Shown: positions 35,507 to 43,105 of the stretch, piece after piece
How positions within the stretch are numbered: position 1 is the first letter of the stretch
Layout: every line of letters starts with the position of its first letter
DNA from: Microbulbifer sp. SAOS-129_SWC
GTDB taxonomy: Bacteria > Pseudomonadota > Gammaproteobacteria > Pseudomonadales > Cellvibrionaceae
Direction: 5' to 3'
DNA: 64,000 nt
Assembly: GCF_039696035.1 (NCBI RefSeq)
Contig: NZ_CP155567.1
Location: 2,661,001 to 2,725,000, forward strand
Translations under genes and position numbers: made by a program
The notes under the pieces: model-generated
Told to the model about the DNA's origin: nothing
What the model saw: the letters and a program-made list of their open reading frames with translations, nothing else
Databases searched by the model: none

Positions 35507-36364
35507 ATGGCAGGCTATTTCGAAGACCTTCTCGACAGTTACCAACCGTCCGAAAACACCGCCGCGGCAAATACGCCGTGGACCGACCCGATTGCCGAAG
35601 ACACCGCTGCAGACCTGCCGTTTTCTGATACGGGCACCCGGCCAAGCACCGACTACGACATAGCGCCGCCCGCTCAACCCGTAGCCCCCGCCGCCGAAAC
35701 ATTTCCGGAGCAGCCTCAGGCCGCTGCGGAATCTTTCGAAGAGCCCCGGCAGCTCCCGGAGGCCGAACCGCTCGAAACCGTCGAGAGAGTCGTCGAACGC
35801 GAAACCCGTATTATCGAGAATGTCGCAGAAGTGTCCCCGCCACCGGAGCCCGACAACGACATGCCGCGGCCGCTGCCCGATGCGGACGCTTTTGTGCCGG
35901 AAGAAATCGATCCACCGACCACACATGTCCACCAGCACTTTGCGGTTGCCGAGAGCCGCAAGGCATTCGAGCCGGACCCGGACAATAGCGCGCCCCCACC
36001 ACCGGCGGATCGATACCCGGCACCCGAACCCGCCGAGCTGCCCGAGCACCGACCCGACCCGACGCTGGCGGCGATCGAGACCGAGCTGGCCCGCGCCCTC
36101 GACCGCCTGCACGGCGACGGGCAAGCACAGCAACCGTTTGTCTCGGCCGACGATTTCGAACCCGAGGCGGCCGACCACCCGATCCCCGCGGACATAGAAT
36201 CCGTGCGCGAGGTCACCCGCGAAGTCGTCACCGAGATCCATCATCACCACACCACAGAGAGCCGTGTAGAGCCGCCTGCGGCGCCCGCCCCCAGAACCGC
36301 CGCCGAAGCCTCGCGAATCGGTCCGATCCGCTTCGCCGCGGCCTGGAAGACCGGGGAACGCTAA
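35507..36364 (+). CDS. Disordered Pro/Glu/Ala-rich protein of the injection-system cluster
   Basis: This 285-residue acidic protein is rich in Pro, Ala, Glu and Asp and is almost certainly mostly disordered. Recognisable islands are a short amphipathic segment TVERVVERETRIIENVAEV (near 87), a His-containing THVHQHFAV, and VREVTREVVTEIHHHHTTE (near 231) before a basic end AAAWKTGER. The two heptad-like islands could form short coiled coils. I do not recognise a family. Its place between hub-assembly and cap genes, and a stop abutting the next ATG, make it part of the system; a scaffold or length-control role is possible but unproven. Confidence 0.55.
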   Translation: MAGYFEDLLDSYQPSENTAAANTPWTDPIAEDTAADLPFSDTGTRPSTDYDIAPPAQPVAPAAETFPEQPQAAAESFEEPRQLPEAEPLETVERVVERETRIIENVAEVSPPPEPDNDMPRPLPDADAFVPEEIDPPTTHVHQHFAVAESRKAFEPDPDNSAPPPPADRYPAPEPAELPEHRPDPTLAAIETELARALDRLHGDGQAQQPFVSADDFEPEAADHPIPADIESVREVTREVVTEIHHHHTTESRVEPPAAPAPRTAAEASRIGPIRFAAAWKTGER

Positions 36365-37717
36365 ATGGCCGTCACCCAGCTGTCCCAGGTTACCGCGTCC
36401 CTCGAGACGCTGCTCGCGGCGAACATCGAGCGGCGCCTCGGTGGCGTGTTGACGATTAACACGAGCGCGGTGTCACCGCTCGATGCATCGCCGGTTACCA
36501 ATCTCGTCAATATCTACCTCTATCACCTGTACCCCGAGGGCAAGCCCGACCCGACCGAGGAACCGGCGATCAGCCCGTCCCGCCCGGCCTTCTTTTCCAA
36601 GCCGCTGACACTTCACTACCACCTGACCGCCTATCAAGCGTCCGGGGGGCTGACGCACCTGACCGAACAGGACCTGCTCGGCCATGCGCTGGCGACACTG
36701 CTCGACCACCCCGAGCTGGACGACGCTCTCGCCATCGGGCCGGTTGCGGTGTTCGACGAAGCACTGGTCGGCGCGGACAACCGCTTCGAGATCGAGGTCG
36801 TGGTCAAGACGGACAGCGAGGCCCTCAATGTCTGGCCGGCGTACGACGGCGGCTCGGTGCGGCCGAGCCTCTATTTCAAGGTCAAGAATGTGCGCCTCCA
36901 GCCCGAAGTGCCACCGGCGCTGTCCGGGCCGATCCTGACCGTCGGCGACGCGGCCCAGCCGAATATGGGACCGCGCCTGTTGCGCGTAACGAGCACCATC
37001 ACCGCATCCCTCCCGGGAGCGGACGGCAGTGTGCCGCGCCAGTTCACCCGCACACCGGCGGAGCTGTTCCTCGGCGCCGGGCCGGACGACCGCACCCTGC
37101 TGCTGCGCGGCACCGGCATCGACCGTTTCGCGGACATCGAACTCACCGTGCCCGTGGGCGACGCCATGGAAACCTTCCGCATTAATTTCGAGGCCAATGC
37201 CGCGAATGGCTGGGCGATCGATGACGCACACGGCGAGGTCCGGGTCACCGCCGGCACAGTGGTTGCGCGCCCGGTCGCCGGCATGATGCAGCCACTCTCG
37301 CTGGAACCCGGCGATGCACAGATCCGCGTTCTGAGCAGCGCGCCCGGGGCGCAGTACGGCGAATCCACTTCTATCGAAATCCCGTCGAAGCGTTTGCCAT
37401 TCACGCTGAATCCCCACATCGCACAAGCGGACCAGGTCGCCGGCCGACACTTCCGCCTCGACCTCGACGGCGACTTCGACCTAGAGACGATGGCGCCGGC
37501 GGACAACCATGCCAGCTTCCTGCAACTGGCGCTGGGTGGTGCCCTCTACCACGTGCGCGATTCGGCCGCCGCCCTCGAGGCCGGGGAGGCCGCCATCGCC
37601 GGTCCGCGACGGATTGACTATGTGCTGTTCGATGAGGCCGATGCGCAGGTGCCAGCCTATGTGCAGCTGTGGATCCGCAACGCGGTCAGCCAGCCGTTCT
37701 GGGTCGGGGGGGCTTAG
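36365..37717 (+). CDS. DUF4255 / Pvc16-type tail cap protein
   Basis: This 450-residue protein begins with the DUF4255 (Pvc16 N-terminal) domain: SQVTASLETLLAANIERRLG, NLVNIYLYHLYPEG, FFSKPLTLHYHLTAYQASGG and LTEQDLLGHALATLLDHPEL. The C-terminal half is beta-rich and Ig-like. In Afp/PVC, protein 16 caps the end of the tube and sheath and stops growth. It abuts both neighbours (1 bp spacing), so translation is coupled. This domain is a strong marker of extracellular contractile injection systems as against phages or T6SS. Confidence 0.85.
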   Translation: MAVTQLSQVTASLETLLAANIERRLGGVLTINTSAVSPLDASPVTNLVNIYLYHLYPEGKPDPTEEPAISPSRPAFFSKPLTLHYHLTAYQASGGLTHLTEQDLLGHALATLLDHPELDDALAIGPVAVFDEALVGADNRFEIEVVVKTDSEALNVWPAYDGGSVRPSLYFKVKNVRLQPEVPPALSGPILTVGDAAQPNMGPRLLRVTSTITASLPGADGSVPRQFTRTPAELFLGAGPDDRTLLLRGTGIDRFADIELTVPVGDAMETFRINFEANAANGWAIDDAHGEVRVTAGTVVARPVAGMMQPLSLEPGDAQIRVLSSAPGAQYGESTSIEIPSKRLPFTLNPHIAQADQVAGRHFRLDLDGDFDLETMAPADNHASFLQLALGGALYHVRDSAAALEAGEAAIAGPRRIDYVLFDEADAQVPAYVQLWIRNAVSQPFWVGGA

Positions 37718-39613
37718 ATGCGCAATTTTGTCGAGCACTATGCCGCCGAGATGGACACCATCGTCGAGCTGACCGAAACAGCGCTGACCAGCCGCGACGA
37801 GGATGCGCGGATGCAAATGCTGCGCGCACGGCTCGTCGACCCCGAGACTTCGCGCTTTGCCAGGGTGGCGCAGATGCTGGGCCTGACACCGCCCGAATGC
37901 GACCTGCTGATCTGCCTGATTGCCCACCATGTGCAACCACGCCTCGACACGGCGATCCGCGCGAGGTCGGCGCATCCCTATATCCATGAAGCGCTGGTCC
38001 GGGAGATTTTCTCGCTGGAGCGGATGCCGATTTACACCTCCGACAGCGCCCTGAATGGCTGGCAGCTTGTCCGCGCGCGCGATATGGGCCCCGGCGCGCC
38101 GATGGCCTTCGACATCGACCTCGCGGTAGTCGAATGGCTGGCCGGCAGGCCGGGGCTTGCGCCGGCGCTGCGACAGGGGCTGACCCGCTACGACGCACCG
38201 GTATCTGGTGACGGCATCGCGCACGACGTGGCGCAGGTGATCCGCAGCGAGAGCGGCAAGTCCCATGGAATCGTTTGCGAGCTGACCGGCAGCGCCGATG
38301 CCGACAGCATCGGGACCGCCGCCGGCGTGGCATCGGCGTTGAACACCAGCCTGTGGGTGGTGCAGGCGCAGGAGGAGAAATTCAGTGACGAGCAGCTGCT
38401 CCGCATCCACCGGTTCGTCACCGTCCAGAATGCAGCGCTCTACTGGCAGGCGCCCGAGGCCCGCCACCTGCAACCGCGCATTTCGCCATCCGCGCGGCTC
38501 CAGTTCACCGCCGGTAGCGATACCCGGTCTGTGCGCACCTCCGCAACCCACAGATACCTGAGCTTCGAGATTCCCACCCCCAGTCGCAATGTACTGCGCG
38601 AACAGCTGCGCGCGCGCTTTCCAGACGCACCGGAAAGCAAGCTTCGCCGCGTTGCCGCGATTCGCGGCGTGGACACCCCACTGATCGAGGAAACGCCCTG
38701 CGCCGACATCGACGCGCTCGCCCGCCACGCACTGGCACGCAGCACGCGCGCCCTGCATGCGTGGGCAATGCCGCTGTCGACGGACGTGGGCTTCGATGAC
38801 CTGATTATGGATCCGCCGCTGCGCGCGCGGCTCGAGGAACTGGTCGCGCAGATACAAACCCAACACGAACTGATGGACAGGCCTGAGGTCGCCCGGGTCT
38901 ATGCCCAGGAGCGGGCGCTGTCGATTTTGCTGCAGGGGCCGCCCGGCACCGGCAAGACACTGAGCGCGCGGGTGCTGGCCGGCGAAGCCGGCCTGCCGCT
39001 TTTTCGCGTGGACGTAGCCAGCCTCGTCAGCAAGTGGCGCGGCGAGACCAACAAAAACCTGCGCGAGATGTTTCGGGTGGCGACGCGCTCCGGTGCGATC
39101 CTGTTTGTCGACGAGTTCGATGCCGTCGCCTCGAAACGCACCGACACCCGCAACGAGATCGCGCGCGCCGACAACCAGAATACGGCCTATTTCCTGCAAC
39201 TGATCGAGAACGTGTACGAAGGCACGATGATCTTCGCCACCAACCGCCCCAAGGAAATCGACGAGGCGATGCTGCGCCGTATTCGCCACACACTCGACTT
39301 CCAACCCCCGGGGGAATCCGAACGCACAAAGCTCTGGCGGCTCGCGCTGGCGCCTTTCAAACCGACTGACGAGCTGATGGAATTTACCGGCGTGCTCGGC
39401 CCTGCGTTCAGTTTCTCCGGTGCCCGCATCAAGGCGGTGGTGCTGAACGCATACGCGCAGGGGGCTGCCAGCGGCAAAGCGGCGCTGACCGTCGACGCGC
39501 TGCGCCGCGCAACGCTGGCCGAGGCCCGCCAGAACGGTCGCCTGCCCGGCAAGCGCGAACTGGCGCGCGTGCTTTCCTACGGCAACGCAGAAACCGGCGA
39601 GGTGCACGCATGA
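37718..39613 (+). CDS. AAA+ ATPase (Afp15/PVC15-type)
   Basis: A 631-residue protein with an N-terminal domain of about 370 residues and a C-terminal AAA+ module: Walker A LLQGPPGTGKTLSARV (near 404), Walker B GAILFVDEFDAVASKR (near 459), then YEGTMIFATNRPKEIDEAML with sensor 1 and MLRRIRHTL with the arginine finger region. Every eCIS cluster carries one such ATPase; it is needed for assembly or cargo loading and is unlike the T6SS ClpV recycler. The stop overlaps the next start by 4 bp (ATGA). Confidence 0.88.
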   Translation: MRNFVEHYAAEMDTIVELTETALTSRDEDARMQMLRARLVDPETSRFARVAQMLGLTPPECDLLICLIAHHVQPRLDTAIRARSAHPYIHEALVREIFSLERMPIYTSDSALNGWQLVRARDMGPGAPMAFDIDLAVVEWLAGRPGLAPALRQGLTRYDAPVSGDGIAHDVAQVIRSESGKSHGIVCELTGSADADSIGTAAGVASALNTSLWVVQAQEEKFSDEQLLRIHRFVTVQNAALYWQAPEARHLQPRISPSARLQFTAGSDTRSVRTSATHRYLSFEIPTPSRNVLREQLRARFPDAPESKLRRVAAIRGVDTPLIEETPCADIDALARHALARSTRALHAWAMPLSTDVGFDDLIMDPPLRARLEELVAQIQTQHELMDRPEVARVYAQERALSILLQGPPGTGKTLSARVLAGEAGLPLFRVDVASLVSKWRGETNKNLREMFRVATRSGAILFVDEFDAVASKRTDTRNEIARADNQNTAYFLQLIENVYEGTMIFATNRPKEIDEAMLRRIRHTLDFQPPGESERTKLWRLALAPFKPTDELMEFTGVLGPAFSFSGARIKAVVLNAYAQGAASGKAALTVDALRRATLAEARQNGRLPGKRELARVLSYGNAETGEVHA

Positions 39614-40311
39614 GCCTGAGCGCCCCGCCGATAAAGTCCGTCAAGGGCGCATTGATCCAGCTCAATCCGAAAACCGGCGTAGTCGGGATCGCGGAAAGCA
39701 TCCCCAACGTGGTGCAGTTCGATATCAACCCGGAGACGCTGACCCGCACCTTCACACCGTGGAAAGCGGAGGCGGCCGAGGGCGTGCCGAGTCCCGGCGC
39801 CCCGGTACAGCCGATCGAGGTACCGCAGAAGTTCACCGGCTTCGAGATCAAGATTGACCCCTATGCCGCCAAGGGTTCGCTGATCCCGCCGAATTCGTTC
39901 AGCGTCGAGGCCCGCCTGGCAGCCCTGCGCAAGATGATCGAGCCCACCAAAGGCCTGGTCGGTGACCTGTTGCAGTCGGTGGCCGATCTCACCAACACCG
40001 GTGCATCGGACTACCACCCGCCCGAGATCGCTCCGGTCATTCTCTGGCTCGGGGCACGCATCATCCTGCCGGTACAGATCGAGAGTTTCACCATCACCGA
40101 GCACCAGCACGACGCGCTCTACTACCCGATCCGGGCCACCGTGGCCATGGAACTGAAAGTGCTGACTCCCGACTACTTCCACTGCAGCCACAGCGACGCC
40201 GCCGAGATCGCGATCGCAGCGTACGAATACACCCGCGCGCAGGGTGACCTGCTGGCGGTCGCCAATCTGGCCGACCTGTCGCCGCTGTGGCGGCTGATCG
40301 CGCCGCTCTGA
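39610..40311 (+). CDS. CIS tube-adaptor protein (Afp7 N-terminal type)
   Basis: This 233-residue protein has the contractile-injection tube-domain pattern: PNVVQFDINPETLTRTFTPW, QKFTGFEIKIDP, then LGARIILPVQIESFTITEHQ and YPIRATVAMELKVLTPDYF. It joins the tube to the baseplate hub. In Afp7-type proteins this domain is fused to a LysM domain; here the LysM-like part is the separate next gene. It has an ATGA overlap with the ATPase gene. Confidence 0.75.
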   Translation: MSLSAPPIKSVKGALIQLNPKTGVVGIAESIPNVVQFDINPETLTRTFTPWKAEAAEGVPSPGAPVQPIEVPQKFTGFEIKIDPYAAKGSLIPPNSFSVEARLAALRKMIEPTKGLVGDLLQSVADLTNTGASDYHPPEIAPVILWLGARIILPVQIESFTITEHQHDALYYPIRATVAMELKVLTPDYFHCSHSDAAEIAIAAYEYTRAQGDLLAVANLADLSPLWRLIAPL

Positions 40312-40322
40312 AGGAGAAACCC

Positions 40323-40607
40323 ATGGCCAAGTTCTCGACCGATAGCCGTTACGCCAAGTATTCGCAGCCGTTCAAGACCACTGACCCGCGCGGGCGCGAG
40401 GTGCTGGCGGTCACACCCGCCGCGATTCCGGCGAAACGCAACCGCGGCACGCATGTGACCAAAGATCCGCAGCGGCTCGACCACCTCGCGTGGTTCTACC
40501 TCAAGCGCGCCGATGCGTTCTGGGAAATTACCGCACACAACGGGCGCCTGTTGCCCGATGCCGTGCTCGCCCAGGCGCGTATTCGCATTCCGCTGGACGG
40601 AGACTGA
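40323..40607 (+). CDS. Small LysM-like baseplate protein
   Basis: A 94-residue protein from the ATG at 40323 (AAGGAG 6 nt upstream). HVTKDPQRLDHLAWFYLKRA followed by DAFWEITAHNGRLLPDAVLA and IRIPLDGD resembles the LysM module found at the C-terminus of Afp7-type and gp53-like baseplate proteins. It probably locks the hub to the tube adaptor. The gene is immediately followed by the hub gene (1-bp gap), so expression is coupled. Confidence 0.65.
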   Translation: MAKFSTDSRYAKYSQPFKTTDPRGREVLAVTPAAIPAKRNRGTHVTKDPQRLDHLAWFYLKRADAFWEITAHNGRLLPDAVLAQARIRIPLDGD

Positions 40608-40608
40608 A

Positions 40609-41853
40609 ATGCTCTCGACCGTGCAGATCGTCAGCGGCACCGAGGGCACCCCGTGGACCCGCGAGCAGCGCCAGTGTGTGCTCGAGATCCGCTCCGAGCA
40701 CAAGCTCAATGACCCGACAGGTTTCAGCATTCTGATGCACGACCTGCCCGACCGCGAAGGTCGCCGCCACCGGCTGCTCAGCGAGGGCTGCAAGGTCGCA
40801 GTACTGGTTCGGCCGAAACGCGCGGGGGATTGGCAGGTACTGTTTCAGGGCAAGGTCAGCGAAATCGATGAACATCACACCCAGGGCGGCGTCGGCTCCA
40901 CCATCCTCTACCGCGGCCAGGATATCCGCACGATCATGGCCGCGCGCTGCTATCGCGGCAGCTGGTCCGGCCGGGTCGACGCGGTGATGCGACACCTGAT
41001 CGAAATGGATTTTTCCGAGCACGATGTCGACGCACCCGAGAACAACGAACTCGACGAAGAAGAGAACCCGCTCGGCCAGAACAGTAACAATCTGGATTTT
41101 CTGCGCACACAGGCTATCGCCTTCGGTCACAACTTCTGGGTCAGTTATACCCGTGTGCCCGCGGCCACGCCGGGATTGGACGTGCATAGTCCACACGAGG
41201 ACAGCGCACCGAGCGTCACCATCACGCCGAAGATTCACTGGGCCCGCTCGCCCTACCTCGACGCGGACGGGGCACCACCGGCCGGTGGTGCCGCCGCGGT
41301 CGCTGCGCCACAGGCATCCCTGGCACGCGCGGCAGAAGACAGCGGACCAATTACTTTCAGGGTCAACGTCGATCGGGCCGACTGCCCCAACGTGACTACC
41401 TTCGAGGTTACCTCCGAGGGCAGCAGCGTGCAGACGATGCCCACCGAGTCCGGCGACCAGACCCCGCCCGGCGGCGCCGCGGCGCCGACAAATCCGCTGG
41501 AACCACCAGTCGACGACGATACGCCCGGTGTGCATTTCGTCCCTCCGGCGGTGCAGCCGGGCGATGATGATGCCCAGGTCAACGCGGCGCTCGAGCAGGA
41601 GCGGCACTTCGACTGCAAGGTAAAGCTCTCGACCACCATCGCGATGCTCAAGAGGCTGTGCATCCCCAACGGACTGGCGACACTGCAAGGAGTGCCGGCG
41701 GCCGTCACCAACCAGCTGTTCCGGATCAGCGAAGCCACGCACGTGATTCGCATCGACGGACACTGGATGGATGCCGTGCTGGAGAGCAACGGCACGCAAT
41801 ACCGTGCGGACGACGACAACCGGCCGCAAGGTGCAACTGGAGAACAGGCATGA
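40609..41853 (+). CDS. Baseplate hub protein (gp27/gpD/VgrG N-terminal type)
   Basis: This 414-residue protein starts at the ATG at 40609 (GGAG 6 nt upstream); a longer open frame overlaps the LysM-like gene and is not used. Its first 230 residues follow the late-control D/gp27 pattern: LEIRSEHKLNDPTGFSILMH, VLFQGKVSEIDEHHTQGGVG and LDFLRTQAIAFGHNFWVSY. A Pro/Asp-rich linker (GAAAPTNPLEPPVDDD) divides it from a C-terminal domain with LKRLCIPNGLATLQGVPAAV. It forms the trimeric hub around the spike. Stop and next start overlap (ATGA). Confidence 0.8.
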   Translation: MLSTVQIVSGTEGTPWTREQRQCVLEIRSEHKLNDPTGFSILMHDLPDREGRRHRLLSEGCKVAVLVRPKRAGDWQVLFQGKVSEIDEHHTQGGVGSTILYRGQDIRTIMAARCYRGSWSGRVDAVMRHLIEMDFSEHDVDAPENNELDEEENPLGQNSNNLDFLRTQAIAFGHNFWVSYTRVPAATPGLDVHSPHEDSAPSVTITPKIHWARSPYLDADGAPPAGGAAAVAAPQASLARAAEDSGPITFRVNVDRADCPNVTTFEVTSEGSSVQTMPTESGDQTPPGGAAAPTNPLEPPVDDDTPGVHFVPPAVQPGDDDAQVNAALEQERHFDCKVKLSTTIAMLKRLCIPNGLATLQGVPAAVTNQLFRISEATHVIRIDGHWMDAVLESNGTQYRADDDNRPQGATGEQA

Positions 41854-42401
41854 GCGACATCCCCAACCGCGGGCCCACGATCGACGAGCTCCACCGGCCC
41901 AGCAGCGGGCGCCTTTACGGCAAGTATCTCGGTGAAATTACCGACCGGGACGACCCCAAAAAGCGCGGCCGCCTGCGTATCAGGGTCGACAACATCACCG
42001 ATGACAAAGGTGTCTGGGCCGCTCCTTGCGTGCCCTACGCCGGCGACGGTATCGGCTTTTTTGCACTGCCACCGAAGGGCACCAAAGTCTGGGTGGAGTT
42101 CCTCGGCGGGCGGATTGATCGCCTCGTCTATTGCGGGTTCCTGTGGCAGGAGGGCGAACTCGACGGGCAGGATTACGATCCGGCGCGGGTACATTTCGAG
42201 ACCGGCTCGCTGCGCATCGAAGTCGACGATTCGAAAGACGAAATCAGGATCGAAATCAAGAACAACGGCGGCTCGATCTCGATCAAAGGCGGCGAGATCA
42301 CGCTGAAAGCAAACAGCGTCACGCAGGAAGCGCAGGGCAACAAAGTCGTCCTCGATGCCGCCGCTTTCGATGTCAAGAACGCCGCCCTGAAAGTCGTGTG
42401 A
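41850..42401 (+). CDS. Baseplate spike protein (gp5/gpV, VgrG OB-fold type)
   Basis: This 183-residue protein has the OB-fold of gpV/VgrG proteins: GRLYGKYLGEITDRDDPKKR, GRLRIRVDNI, VWAAPCVPYAG and GTKVWVEFLGGRIDRLVYCG. The C-terminus is a short beta-prism repeat (RIEVDDSKDEIRIEIKNNGG, then SISIKGGEITLKANSV) forming the needle. There is no lysozyme domain. It would form the piercing spike below the hub. The ATG overlaps the hub stop. Confidence 0.85.
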   Translation: MSDIPNRGPTIDELHRPSSGRLYGKYLGEITDRDDPKKRGRLRIRVDNITDDKGVWAAPCVPYAGDGIGFFALPPKGTKVWVEFLGGRIDRLVYCGFLWQEGELDGQDYDPARVHFETGSLRIEVDDSKDEIRIEIKNNGGSISIKGGEITLKANSVTQEAQGNKVVLDAAAFDVKNAALKVV

Positions 42402-42411
42402 GGAAACCACC

Positions 42412-42732
42412 ATGAGCAACCCAACTCTGACTATCGCGGCGCACATCGCCGACGCCACACAAGTCCGCGCCGCGGCCTTCGTGCCGGTGAACCTGCGCGC
42501 GACCTCGGCCAACATGCCACTGTCGGTGCAGGCTGATGTACCAACATTCCCCGCTACGTCGCCCGCGCAGACTGTCACCGGCACCTGGATCGTCGCCGGC
42601 AGCCGCGTCACCGCCAGCGGAATCGCGCTCGTCAATACGCAGTCGGTCGGAGTGGGCTATACCGCCCTGCCCGCCTCCTCCGGCCCTCTGCAGATACAGC
42701 CAGGAAACCCGCATGTTCTCATCACCTTCTGA
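42412..42732 (+). CDS. Small beta-rich protein in the spike-tip position
   Basis: This 106-residue protein is rich in Ala, Val, Thr and Pro, with predicted strands and no Cys or His cluster: LTIAAHIADATQVRAAAFVP, TVTGTWIVAGSRVTASGIAL, QIQPGNPHVLITF. In Afp-type clusters a PAAR tip protein (Afp10) lies near this point. PAAR hallmarks (Pro-Ala-Ala-Arg, metal-binding His/Cys) are absent. It may be an alternative tip or a structural subunit; I do not recognise a family. Its 3' end overlaps the gp25 gene. Confidence 0.5.
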   Translation: MSNPTLTIAAHIADATQVRAAAFVPVNLRATSANMPLSVQADVPTFPATSPAQTVTGTWIVAGSRVTASGIALVNTQSVGVGYTALPASSGPLQIQPGNPHVLITF

Positions 42733-43105
42733 TCCGATCCACGCGCTGGCCTATCCGCTCACTCTCGACGAAGACCGCGGGCGCTTCACCAAGACCCTCG
42801 ACTATGAGCGCTACGTACAGGATCTGGTCCTGCAGACGCTGTTGACGGCGCCGGGCGAACGCATCAACCGGCCGGAAATGGGCACCCCCATCACGCAACT
42901 GCTGTTCGCATCGATCAACGAGGAGGTGGCGGACCTGGTCAAGGCGCAGATCCGCCGCACCATGGAGCACTGGCTGAGCAAGGTTGTGCGCGTCGAGCGT
43001 ATCGAAACGCGCCAGCCCGAACTCACCCGCTTCGAGATCGAGGTCAGCTACGTCATTCTCGCCACCGGCACCACCGATGTGCTGAAACGGACCATTGCGC
43101 AATGA
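42713..43105 (+). CDS. Baseplate wedge protein gp25-like (GPW family)
   Basis: A 130-residue protein with the gp25/W pattern: an N-terminal YVQDLVLQTLLTAPGERINR, PEMGTPITQLLFASINEE, AQIRRTMEHWLSKVVRVERI and a final strand FEIEVSYVILATGTTDVLKR. It connects the wedge to the first sheath ring. The ATG at 42713 overlaps the preceding gene by 20 bp, and its stop overlaps the next start (ATGA). Confidence 0.85.
   Translation: MFSSPSDPIHALAYPLTLDEDRGRFTKTLDYERYVQDLVLQTLLTAPGERINRPEMGTPITQLLFASINEEVADLVKAQIRRTMEHWLSKVVRVERIETRQPELTRFEIEVSYVILATGTTDVLKRTIAQ

Noticed and set aside
37481-39607. Long antisense frame (708 codons) opposite the AAA+ ATPase
   Set aside because: High-GC shadow frame; the plus strand encodes Walker A/B motifs with coupled neighbours.
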